DNA of 64,000 bases, taken from the NCBI GenBank assembly GCA_045110575.1, contig JBGCGF010000052.1:1-64000 (forward strand), written 5' to 3'. This stretch comes from CALDTK01 sp045110575 (GTDB lineage: Bacteria; Bacteroidota; Bacteroidia; Chitinophagales; Saprospiraceae). Within the stretch, counting starts at the first letter, position 1. The number at the start of each line of letters is the position of its first letter. A model generated the notes under the pieces. The model did not search any database. It was not told where the DNA came from and worked only from the letters and a program-made list of their open reading frames with translations. Made by a program: the position numbers and the translations under genes. Of the stretch, positions 49,360-57,165 are shown in pieces.

Positions 49360-49995
49360 CTACATCGGTGGTGCTCCAAACATGAGGTGGCAAAGAATGA
49401 AGGCAGCGACAGAAACGATAATTCCGATCAAGAAGACGTGGAATGACTTCCGAAGAAGGTTGAATTTTTTGCCAATCGTTTGACCTAGGTGGTAGGTGTC
49501 TTTAGCGATAACCTTGTAGAGTTCGTCTCCTTGGTACATTAAGGAAGTCATTTTCTCGACGTAATCCTCTTCATTCATTTCATTGAAATTCCCGTAGAAC
49601 AACAGATTCGTCGAATCCGATTTACCATGTTTCAATTCCGGTCGAGTTGCGAAAATTGCAAAGGCTATTGAAGCAATATTGGTAAGCAACATGAGTGCGA
49701 CCGGATAGATCAGGTGAGGATCGCTATCTAGCTGACCGTATACCGTTCCCAAAATGACGGATAGAATTATAGCATTGACTGAGATCAAAATGTTCGATTT
49801 TCTATCGATCATTGAGTTCAAGGTGTATTGGTTTTTCGAGACAAGACGGAAGAGCGTTTCCGTACCTCGCTCAGACCGTGGTTCAATCTTAGCCAGTTTT
49901 TTCTTCAGTTCTTTCAACCCGTCCTTATCTACAGATAAAGATTCCATTAAGTATTTATTCTGCGCCTTTTCAGATGCTTTGTCGTTTGGTTCCAT
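49360..49995 (-). CDS. Orphan Pycsar-effector-like membrane protein (DUF5706)
   Basis: 211 residues from the ATG at 49995. Features of the family: the helix MIDRKSNILISVNAIILSVIL, a second helix VALMLLTNIASIAFAIFATRP, the NLLFYGNF block, DTYHLGQTIGKKFNLLRKSF and a final helix. In Pycsar defence, PycTM-type proteins of this family respond to a cyclic pyrimidine signal by breaking the membrane. No cyclase gene is near, and related proteins occur in Bacteroidota without one, so a defence role is not established here. Confidence 0.78.
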   Translation of the reverse strand: MEPNDKASEKAQNKYLMESLSVDKDGLKELKKKLAKIEPRSERGTETLFRLVSKNQYTLNSMIDRKSNILISVNAIILSVILGTVYGQLDSDPHLIYPVALMLLTNIASIAFAIFATRPELKHGKSDSTNLLFYGNFNEMNEEDYVEKMTSLMYQGDELYKVIAKDTYHLGQTIGKKFNLLRKSFHVFLIGIIVSVAAFILCHLMFGAPPM

Positions 49996-50099
49996 GGTGT
50001 TTATCGTTTGAAGTGGTTGGGGAATCAGTACGATGCCCCGCCGGACTGTTAGTTGAGATAGTCCTCTACTCAAGTGAGGAGATGCTTTGTGCCGGTTCT

Positions 50100-50480
50100 T
50101 TAGGTCGGCGGTAGCTTTTGCTGCATGAACTTCAGGACTATTAAACTAGTGAAAATCGCTAGTGAGATATAGCACATCGGGGTTCCCGAGCCTGTTTTGG
50201 GGCACTCAGTCAGTCCTAGTGACTGCGAAATGGTCCCATAAAATGCAATGCCGAAAGCTAGTCCTGTTCCGATGTAGTAAACGGAGTTCCGCCAGCCTAA
50301 AAGATGACTGATGAAAGGAATTATCAAGCAAAGCGCAATGATATAGCAAGCGGGTACGCCCAGTATTTTAGGACAAATAGAACCTGTCGAAAATTCGTTG
50401 TAGACGAGTCCACTTGCCCCAGAAATACCCAGAACAAAAATCATGGGAATAAGTATTCCTGAGACGTTACGAAAATCCAT
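50100..50480 (-). CDS. Small four-helix membrane protein with a duplicated CPK-P-CYI motif
   Basis: 126 residues, about four membrane helices. Two copies of a motif, SICPKILGVPACYIIAL (about 32-48) and TECPKTGSGTPMCYISL (about 91-107), each precede a helix, which points to an internal duplication and to two periplasmic cysteine pairs. This is compatible with a thiol or metal role, but no known family was recognised with confidence. It is separated by 1 bp from the FG-GAP/UnbV gene upstream, in one probable operon. Confidence 0.65.
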   Translation of the reverse strand: MDFRNVSGILIPMIFVLGISGASGLVYNEFSTGSICPKILGVPACYIIALCLIIPFISHLLGWRNSVYYIGTGLAFGIAFYGTISQSLGLTECPKTGSGTPMCYISLAIFTSLIVLKFMQQKLPPT

Positions 50481-50481
50481 T

Positions 50482-52113
50482 TTATTGAATTGTAATCGTG
50501 TCAGCTGCGACAGGGGCAGAGATCGTAATAAGGCTATTCACTTTAGGATCGTATACCATGCTGGTTTCACCGTCGATGTACGTTACCGAAATGCTCTTCG
50601 CCACTTCTTTGCCTAACCCAAAGTGAAGGGTGGCAGATTGGTCACTTGTTAGTCCCTCTCCAACGATGAAGTCTTCTGTAATTTGTCGATCAGAAGCTGT
50701 TGTTACTAGAACTTTAGCACCAAGATTTTTGGCATTATCATCCAGCTTTACTTGAATGAAATTATTATCACCTCCATTATTGATGTAAGCAGCAATAGGA
50801 GATCCAATATTTATCCATACCATATCGAGGTACCCATCTTGGTTGAAGTCTGAAACGAGTGGAGTGATAGCGTAATTCTTATTTACAACACCGCTACGCT
50901 CTTCTGTTGCTACGAAAGTATGGTCATCTTTTTGGACAAGAAATCGACCTGGCAGTTTGAATATTTTGTGCGGAGGGAAAGCAACGTAGTTTTCTGCAAC
51001 GATCAATTCCTGTAGTCCGTCATTGTTCATGTCAGCAAAAACTGCACCCCAAGAGAATTCGAAATCACTCGTTAAGGTCTCTTTTGCAACATCCTCGAAC
51101 TTGAAGTCGCCTTTGTTCTCAAAGAAAATCCAATCCGAGTTGAAAAGGCTTTTGTCTTCGATGTTTCCACTAGCTAGGAATTTTGGCACTGTCGACCCTG
51201 TATTCGAAAACATGAAATCTACTAAGCCATCATTGTTGTAATCCCCAACAGCAATACCCATTGGGTAAGCAAATTTATTGGTCGAAGGATTGTCCTTCAT
51301 TTCAAAACTACCGTCGCCTTTGTTTTTGTATGTGCGGATCTCACCCGTATCGTGCGCGACGATTAAGTCTAGCCAAGAGTCGTTGTCAATATCGATCAAC
51401 ACCCCCATGAAAGTGTTATGCGAGTAAGCCAGGCCTGCTTTTGCAGTGATGTCTGAAAAAGTATTGTCTCCGTTATTCTGGAGTAGAAGGCTTTGTGGAC
51501 CATAATTTTCGCTGAAATTATTCTGCCCGACCATCTGCTTTTTACGAATGTAATTCGCTACGAAAATATCCGTAAATCCATCTTTGTTTACGTCTCCGAA
51601 GGTTAGCCCGAGTGGGGTAGCGTTGTCCGCTAAGTCGTATGCTAGTGTTGTAGCTGTGAATTTCCCGTTTGTATTGTAGTAGATCGTAATGCCATCTTCT
51701 CTTGTGACGATTAGATCTGTATATCCATTGTTGTCTAAATCAGTTGAGGCACCACCTAGTGTGGTCAAGTTAGATTTCTTGGGAAGTCCTACTTGGTCTG
51801 AAATTGCCGTAAACACTCCATTGCTGTAGCTAAATAGCTCATCTTGTTGGCTATATCCTCCACCCAGGAATAGCTCGTCAACGCCGTCGTTGTTTATGTC
51901 GATCAGGACAGAGGCCGTTACAGGAAGCGATTCTTCTCCGTTAAATTGATGGGTGAAATCAATCAGGACTTCTTTGAATGTCGGGACAGAGCCATCTGCA
52001 ATAGTGTTGCTGTAGGGATTGTTCCCATCCATGCTAAATTTAGTAGCAATAAAAGCGAAGAAAATTAGTAATGCAAAAAAGAGGGCCCCTAGGATTCGTG
52101 TAGCTACTCTCAT
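50482..52113 (-). CDS. FG-GAP/VCBS repeat protein with ASPIC/UnbV domain
   Basis: 543 residues from the ATG at 52113. A hydrophobic N-terminus (about 5-25) acts as signal or anchor. Seven repeats with DxDxDG-type calcium loops follow: DINNDGVDEL, DLDNNGYTDL, DVNKDGFTDI, DIDNDSWLDL, DYNNDGLVDF, DMNNDGLQEL and DFNQDGYLDM, suggesting a beta propeller. The C-terminal about 80 residues are an ASPIC/UnbV domain (NLGAKVLVTTASDRQ, GEGLTSDQSATLHFGLG). Such CRTAC1-like proteins are extracytoplasmic and of unknown function. The ATG overlaps the upstream stop as ATGA. Confidence 0.88.
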   Translation of the reverse strand: MRVATRILGALFFALLIFFAFIATKFSMDGNNPYSNTIADGSVPTFKEVLIDFTHQFNGEESLPVTASVLIDINNDGVDELFLGGGYSQQDELFSYSNGVFTAISDQVGLPKKSNLTTLGGASTDLDNNGYTDLIVTREDGITIYYNTNGKFTATTLAYDLADNATPLGLTFGDVNKDGFTDIFVANYIRKKQMVGQNNFSENYGPQSLLLQNNGDNTFSDITAKAGLAYSHNTFMGVLIDIDNDSWLDLIVAHDTGEIRTYKNKGDGSFEMKDNPSTNKFAYPMGIAVGDYNNDGLVDFMFSNTGSTVPKFLASGNIEDKSLFNSDWIFFENKGDFKFEDVAKETLTSDFEFSWGAVFADMNNDGLQELIVAENYVAFPPHKIFKLPGRFLVQKDDHTFVATEERSGVVNKNYAITPLVSDFNQDGYLDMVWINIGSPIAAYINNGGDNNFIQVKLDDNAKNLGAKVLVTTASDRQITEDFIVGEGLTSDQSATLHFGLGKEVAKSISVTYIDGETSMVYDPKVNSLITISAPVAADTITIQ

Positions 52114-52775
52114 GATGTCAATTGTTTGTTGGTTTGAAGTTGGTATAACGATAAACTGAACAAAATGAAATGAGCGACATTCATTGCTATAGGTGTCGCA
52201 AATTTTCCAATACTCGGGAATAAATAGAGCGAGCTGAATGTCGCAATTAGTAGTACGATAGGGTTGAAAATGGCCATCCATTTTTTATAGTACGTCCCCC
52301 CCTTTAGTATCGCAATTGAGAAGACTACAGAAAGCAGTAAAATTATTACCCTCAAAGCCTGGACAAGTGATTCACTTATTAAGGTGTAGTTATCTAGGAT
52401 GGTCTGGTATGTATCAGCGGCAATCTCTTCTTGGAGATGGATAATCGACCCTAAAAAAGCTCTCGATGTTATCCAGAAACCTCCAACGGTAAAAGCAAGA
52501 ATACCAAGTGCGAAGACCACATACGCAAGCTTGACGCTTCCTCTTTGAAGCATTTTGAAAATGTGGTAATAGCCTACAAAGTAAAAGGGGACACCTAGGA
52601 CTGCCAGAAAGTGTCCTCTAATGAGGTTCTCCTTAGGCACATACCAGAAGAACTGATAATTTTCAGCGTTTCCAATAATCTGAGGACTGTAGTGCAAATT
52701 GAATTCCCCCAGCCCCACGAGAAGGCTAGCAAAAAGGCCAAGCAAGCCCGTAATGAGTATTGTTCTACGTTCCAT
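52110..52775 (-). CDS. Polytopic membrane protein, DUF6796-like
   Basis: 221 residues with about six or seven membrane helices; conserved-looking NLIRGHFLAVLGVPFYFVGY and FWITSRAFLGSIIH. I place it tentatively in the DUF6796 group of integral membrane proteins without known function. Translation is probably coupled to the downstream FG-GAP/UnbV gene by a 4-bp ATGA overlap, and the small four-helix protein follows, giving a three-gene membrane/envelope operon. Confidence 0.68.
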   Translation of the reverse strand: MERRTILITGLLGLFASLLVGLGEFNLHYSPQIIGNAENYQFFWYVPKENLIRGHFLAVLGVPFYFVGYYHIFKMLQRGSVKLAYVVFALGILAFTVGGFWITSRAFLGSIIHLQEEIAADTYQTILDNYTLISESLVQALRVIILLLSVVFSIAILKGGTYYKKWMAIFNPIVLLIATFSSLYLFPSIGKFATPIAMNVAHFILFSLSLYQLQTNKQLTS

Positions 52776-52834
52776 GATGTGTTGGCTAGGCTTTCTGTTC
52801 TCTGAAAAGTGACTTCTGAAATGTTAGGTCTCCC

Positions 52835-53341
52835 TTATTCATACCATCCTGCATACATCACATAAGCATCCGCAATCCGATTCACCTCGCCGGTCATCAT
52901 TTCAGGGCTTAGCTTTTTGATAGGTTTTGCTGGTATACCTGCGTAAATCCAACCTGATTCACACCGCATACCTTGAGTTACAATCGCTCCAGCTGCGATA
53001 AGGCAACCAGATTCGATAACGGCATGATCCATTACGATAGCACCCATTCCGATGAGTACGTCGTCATGTATCGTACAACCATGAACGATCGCACGGTGTC
53101 CAATACTGACACGGTTACCAATCGTCAAAGCAGCTTTTTGGTAGGTGGCATGAAGGATAGCACCGTCTTGAACATTGACCTTGTCGCCAAGCGTAATCGT
53201 GTTCACATCTCCTCGCACAACTGACTGGAACCAAAATGTGCAGTCCGTCCCCGTAGTTATGTCGCCCGTTAGTACGGCTGTTTCGAAGACTTTTGAACCT
53301 TTTCCAAGTTGCGGCTTTTTTCCGCGGACTTCTATAAACAT
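52835..53341 (-). CDS. Gamma carbonic anhydrase-like hexapeptide-repeat protein (YrdA/PaaY type)
   Basis: 168 residues, a left-handed beta helix made from hexapeptide repeats (VRGDVNTITLGDKVNVQDGAIL and onwards). The metal-binding histidines are in place: HATY, IGHRAIVHGC. The residues FWFQSVVRGD and AGIPAKPIKKL are typical of the family. Trimeric zinc enzyme or a related thioesterase/acyltransferase; carbonic anhydrase activity is not certain for this branch. Confidence 0.9.
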   Translation of the reverse strand: MFIEVRGKKPQLGKGSKVFETAVLTGDITTGTDCTFWFQSVVRGDVNTITLGDKVNVQDGAILHATYQKAALTIGNRVSIGHRAIVHGCTIHDDVLIGMGAIVMDHAVIESGCLIAAGAIVTQGMRCESGWIYAGIPAKPIKKLSPEMMTGEVNRIADAYVMYAGWYE

Positions 53342-53444
53342 GATTTGAAAGTTGTGTCACGGTGTTTGTGACCAGATAGATTACGAGTTAGTTTATGTCA
53401 AGCCTAGTGTAAGGCTAACATCGAATTTTGCGCTGTAAATGGAC

Positions 53445-56400
53445 TTAGAAATCGAAGCCAGCAACTACCCTGATAACAGGGTCACTATCGTCTTCAGGTA
53501 CATAGTAGCCCGCGCTCATCGTGAAAAGCTTTAGTGGTCGAACAAACAAACCGCCGCCAACTGAAGTATGCCAAGTGTTACTCTCAGGAAGGTCATCTTG
53601 GTCGAGCCATACACGGCCATGATCAAAGCTTGCAAAAATTCCGATTGGAGTTCGTGTGGTTTTCTTTCTGAATTCCTGACGGATGTCAATGTTGTTATAG
53701 AACATATGTTCGCCGATGAATCGATCTCTTCTGTATCCTCTTAGCATTCCTTCTCCGAGTCCTTGTCCATCATAGAAGTAGAAATCTCCTCCTGTTGTGC
53801 CAACCCCGACTCTAGAGGCAAGAACAGCTCCTTTCCAAAGTCCTTGGTAAATCGTTAAGTCTGTCTCAAACGATGGCATCGTTGTAGACTCAGGTTCGGT
53901 ACGACGACGTACAGCTGCTTCAGCAGAGAAAGACATTCCATCGCGTGGGAATCCTTTATCGTCGATGTTTTGGTACGTGTATCCTAAGTTGGCTTCTGCA
54001 TACCATGCCCGTTCAAATAGAATGTTGTCAGGTTCTAACAATCCGAGAGCTCTTTCTAGGTCACGATCCAAAACGATTGACTCTCCGACTAGACCAAATG
54101 TTAAACCTCCATCGTGAATTTTATTTCGGTAGAGTAATGTCGGAGCAAGACGTATGATCTCTTGAGGAATACGGTAAAATGACCGCTCACCAGAAATCTC
54201 TGTTGTTTCGTTTCCAGTACCGAAAAAGTTGACTGCAAAATTTGACGTCTGGTAAAGCGCATCAATATTGAAATCCAATTGAGGAGCCAAATCGATGATT
54301 CCAAAGTTGTAATTCAACTGCGCACCTTGAGTTGCAGAGGTATAGTAGCCACCAAAACGTTGCGTAAAGTGTCTGTGGAAAGTATAGTAGTGATGTTGGT
54401 ACGACAAGCCTAATTGCGCTCCATCGTCCACGTTGAAGCCTAGCTGAGGTAGCCAAAGACCGTAGTCATAAGTAACGTCGCGATAGTCATACTGATTAAG
54501 CCTCCAAGCCTTAGTTAAGTGCTCTTCTGACGTTTTTGCCAATGCTAACGAGTCTTGACCTGGCCATCCATATACGCGTGTTCTCTTGCGTAGTGCTTTG
54601 GCTTTGTCAGTCGTCACTACTTTATCCTTTTCTGGACCTGGAACGATGCGAACTTTTACGCCTGCATTTTTAGATGTTCCAGAGACCTCAAAGCGATCTT
54701 CGTCTCGCAAGCCAAAGAGCTGAACACTACCTGTCTCATCTGGTGAAAACGTACGGTGATAGTAACGTGGCCCTTTCTTCTGCCCCTTGAAAGCGTATAT
54801 GTCAACTGTTATAGATCCATCTTCTTTTCGCTTTACATCGAAGAAATCATCTTGATCAGTACCAACGATGTAGACTTCTTTGGCCTGGAACTCATATAGC
54901 TTTTCAGCATAAATGACAAGGTCATCTCTTCTAAGCTTTAGCGCTTTGATGTATTTGTCTTTGCGACCGACTTTAGCCTCTTTTGGCCATTTGTCAAAGG
55001 AAGCCTCAATTTCTGCATCAGAAAGCTTCGTTTGTAATTCTCGTGCAGCTTCTATCCATTCTTCTCGGGTCAATTCATTGAGGAAGCGTCGATCTAACAA
55101 CCTAGCTTGGAAGGTGAAATCCTCAATCCAAGGCTGCTTGTTATCGAAATTTTGAAACTCTCTTACCGCCGGTAAGGTCATACCAGCAAGTTTGAGGATT
55201 GCACCATCTACTTTGATCATGGCTTGATCACGGTCACGTGGAATCACGCCCCACTTGCTAATTCCTGTAGCCTCATCCTTGTACTCTGTAAATCGCCATT
55301 GATCACTGTGGCGATCAAAATCTCCTAATAGCACATCAAGTAAACGGGCACGAACAAGTTTATTTTGATCTACTTGATCCTTATAACTCGCTTGCACTCT
55401 GGCTAGCACATCATCTCTGCCATCGATTTTTCGAGGAGCACCAAACGGACCGTCCTCACCGATCCAGTTGCTGTTTGGCCGTTCTTCCAGCAAATACAAG
55501 TGATCTGCAAACGTCGCATTAAGTGCTCCTAGCTGAGGGTGTGCAGGGAGGTAAACCAAACGAGGATAGGCATGTGGTATTTCAACTGCTTCAGCAAGAT
55601 CAGCTGCAGTCAATGCACTGAATGGATTGGCCGTAAAGAAGACATCTTGTGTTAAGGTGATTAGTGGTCTTATTCTCGCGTTAGCTGGTAACAACCGTGT
55701 TGGATCTTTTCGGATACTACGAAGCGCATAATCTCGCCCTTCCTTGTCTGTTAATCGGAGAGAGTTAGTCTGTCCGCCTCCGCCACGCTTAGTTACGGTT
55801 ACTCCTCCCGCAAACTCGTCGAGTCTAAGAATTGGATAGGTGAACGGTGTCTCAAATAGTTCTCTATTGTTGTTTCCAAATGCCCATTTGTATAACGGTC
55901 CGAATTTTCGATAACCTACAAAAGGTGCAAATTGAATTGAATCTTGACCCGAGGCTAAAAGCTTAAAGTCACCATCGTATTTTTCGGTAGGTTTCGTGTG
56001 AAGCTTCGTCTCGAAAAGGGTTTTGCCGAAAGGTGAACCATCAGCTTGTGTATACTTAACCCAAGCATCACCATTTTCATAGTAGTGAACTTCCGCAAAG
56101 CCAGGAACTCCTGAAGTAAACGAAGTGCGTTGGCCCACTTTGCCAGGATCAGTGTACACGGCTGTTCCGCTTCCAATTGCAGCATGGCCATCAAAATCTC
56201 CGTGTTGAAGCAGGTGCTCATGTCCACTCACAAATGTCACGGCTGGATGTCCATCAAATAGACCACTAAGGATACTTTTGATTTCACCCATCCGAGGTGA
56301 ATTGAAATCTTGCTGAAGCCCAATTTTTGATTGCCCCCAATTCCCTACTGGACCTAATCTCCCGTTCTTAAAGGAGTTCTTCAATCCATATTTTCCTCCT

Positions 56401-57128
56401 CGTGGACCACGAGTCATGACAGGGTGGTGCATCGCAACAATTACATGCTTAAAGGCTAGACCTTTCACCATGTTCGTCATTCTCCACCTGAATCCTTTTC
56501 GAGACTGTGTTGTACAACCTTCATTAATTTCTTCGTTGTCGTACCAATCACTGGCAAACCATTGGCTATTGATGATTAGTATTCCTATGTCTGGAGTGAC
56601 TTCCAAAATAACTGGATCTCCACATGCATTTTGAGGGTAAACTATCTCCTCTCCGTACTTCTTTTCGATGTAATCCTCCAAACGCTCAGCGCCTTCAACT
56701 CCAGATTTCCAATCCCTGTCGCCATGCGTCATCGCTACAGTCCCCTTGAAATCTTTGACAACGTCCAATTGTGCTTTGATCTGACGCTTAGCAATATCGT
56801 TTTGCTTCTCGTTTTCATTCTTATCAGGAAATCCATCTCTACCTACTTGGTCTCCAAGGAAAAGTGCGGTGCTATTTTTATCAGCTTTCGCCAAAACCCG
56901 TTTCATTAAGTCAAGCGCAGGCGCTTCAGAAACATTCGTTACACCTCCGGAACTTCCCGTCAAATAGACAGAATAGACGGGGTCCTCAGAAGGGAGCTTA
57001 GATTGCTCACTAGGCTTCAGGTTATTACTAATGTACATCGGTTTAAAACGGGCACAGCCCGAAACAAGAACGATTGAAGTAATCAATAAAAAGGAACGTA
57101 AGATGGAGCTGATTGGGAGCATTCGCAT
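53445..57128 (-). CDS. Calcineurin-like phosphoesterase fused to an outer-membrane beta barrel, lipoprotein
   Basis: 1227 residues from the ATG at 57128. Lipobox LVSGC near residue 22. An N-terminal metallophosphoesterase (about 45-380) has FLGDQVGRDG, THGDRDW, HHPVMTRG and SGHEHLLQHGD, i.e. the metal-binding D, N/D and H set. A long middle region (about 400-850) has no recognised domain but carries charged DYALRSIRKDP and DRDQAM blocks. The C-terminal about 360 residues are beta strands of a BamA/Omp85-type surface antigen barrel ending in the aromatic GFDF. It is probably an outer-membrane enzyme of Bacteroidota with an unknown phosphoester substrate. It ends a long minus-strand gene run. 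Confidence 0.87.
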   Translation of the reverse strand: MRMLPISSILRSFLLITSIVLVSGCARFKPMYISNNLKPSEQSKLPSEDPVYSVYLTGSSGGVTNVSEAPALDLMKRVLAKADKNSTALFLGDQVGRDGFPDKNENEKQNDIAKRQIKAQLDVVKDFKGTVAMTHGDRDWKSGVEGAERLEDYIEKKYGEEIVYPQNACGDPVILEVTPDIGILIINSQWFASDWYDNEEINEGCTTQSRKGFRWRMTNMVKGLAFKHVIVAMHHPVMTRGPRGGKYGLKNSFKNGRLGPVGNWGQSKIGLQQDFNSPRMGEIKSILSGLFDGHPAVTFVSGHEHLLQHGDFDGHAAIGSGTAVYTDPGKVGQRTSFTSGVPGFAEVHYYENGDAWVKYTQADGSPFGKTLFETKLHTKPTEKYDGDFKLLASGQDSIQFAPFVGYRKFGPLYKWAFGNNNRELFETPFTYPILRLDEFAGGVTVTKRGGGGQTNSLRLTDKEGRDYALRSIRKDPTRLLPANARIRPLITLTQDVFFTANPFSALTAADLAEAVEIPHAYPRLVYLPAHPQLGALNATFADHLYLLEERPNSNWIGEDGPFGAPRKIDGRDDVLARVQASYKDQVDQNKLVRARLLDVLLGDFDRHSDQWRFTEYKDEATGISKWGVIPRDRDQAMIKVDGAILKLAGMTLPAVREFQNFDNKQPWIEDFTFQARLLDRRFLNELTREEWIEAARELQTKLSDAEIEASFDKWPKEAKVGRKDKYIKALKLRRDDLVIYAEKLYEFQAKEVYIVGTDQDDFFDVKRKEDGSITVDIYAFKGQKKGPRYYHRTFSPDETGSVQLFGLRDEDRFEVSGTSKNAGVKVRIVPGPEKDKVVTTDKAKALRKRTRVYGWPGQDSLALAKTSEEHLTKAWRLNQYDYRDVTYDYGLWLPQLGFNVDDGAQLGLSYQHHYYTFHRHFTQRFGGYYTSATQGAQLNYNFGIIDLAPQLDFNIDALYQTSNFAVNFFGTGNETTEISGERSFYRIPQEIIRLAPTLLYRNKIHDGGLTFGLVGESIVLDRDLERALGLLEPDNILFERAWYAEANLGYTYQNIDDKGFPRDGMSFSAEAAVRRRTEPESTTMPSFETDLTIYQGLWKGAVLASRVGVGTTGGDFYFYDGQGLGEGMLRGYRRDRFIGEHMFYNNIDIRQEFRKKTTRTPIGIFASFDHGRVWLDQDDLPESNTWHTSVGGGLFVRPLKLFTMSAGYYVPEDDSDPVIRVVAGFDF
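56884..56898 (-). repeat. GGTTTTGGCGNAAGC signal, copy 15 (in phosphoesterase gene)
   Basis: Exact copy, N = A, encoding VLAKA. Confidence 0.8.
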
Positions 57129-57165
57129 TGGGAAATGTTTTGAAGAAGTAAACCTTGGATTGAGG

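Noticed and set aside
56019..56033. Further copy of the GTTTTGGCGNAAGC word (GGTTTTGCCGAAAGG)
   Set aside because: Two mismatches in fixed bases; similar GTTTTGCCGAAAGG words at 36545 and 48180 may be a separate coincidence and were not counted.
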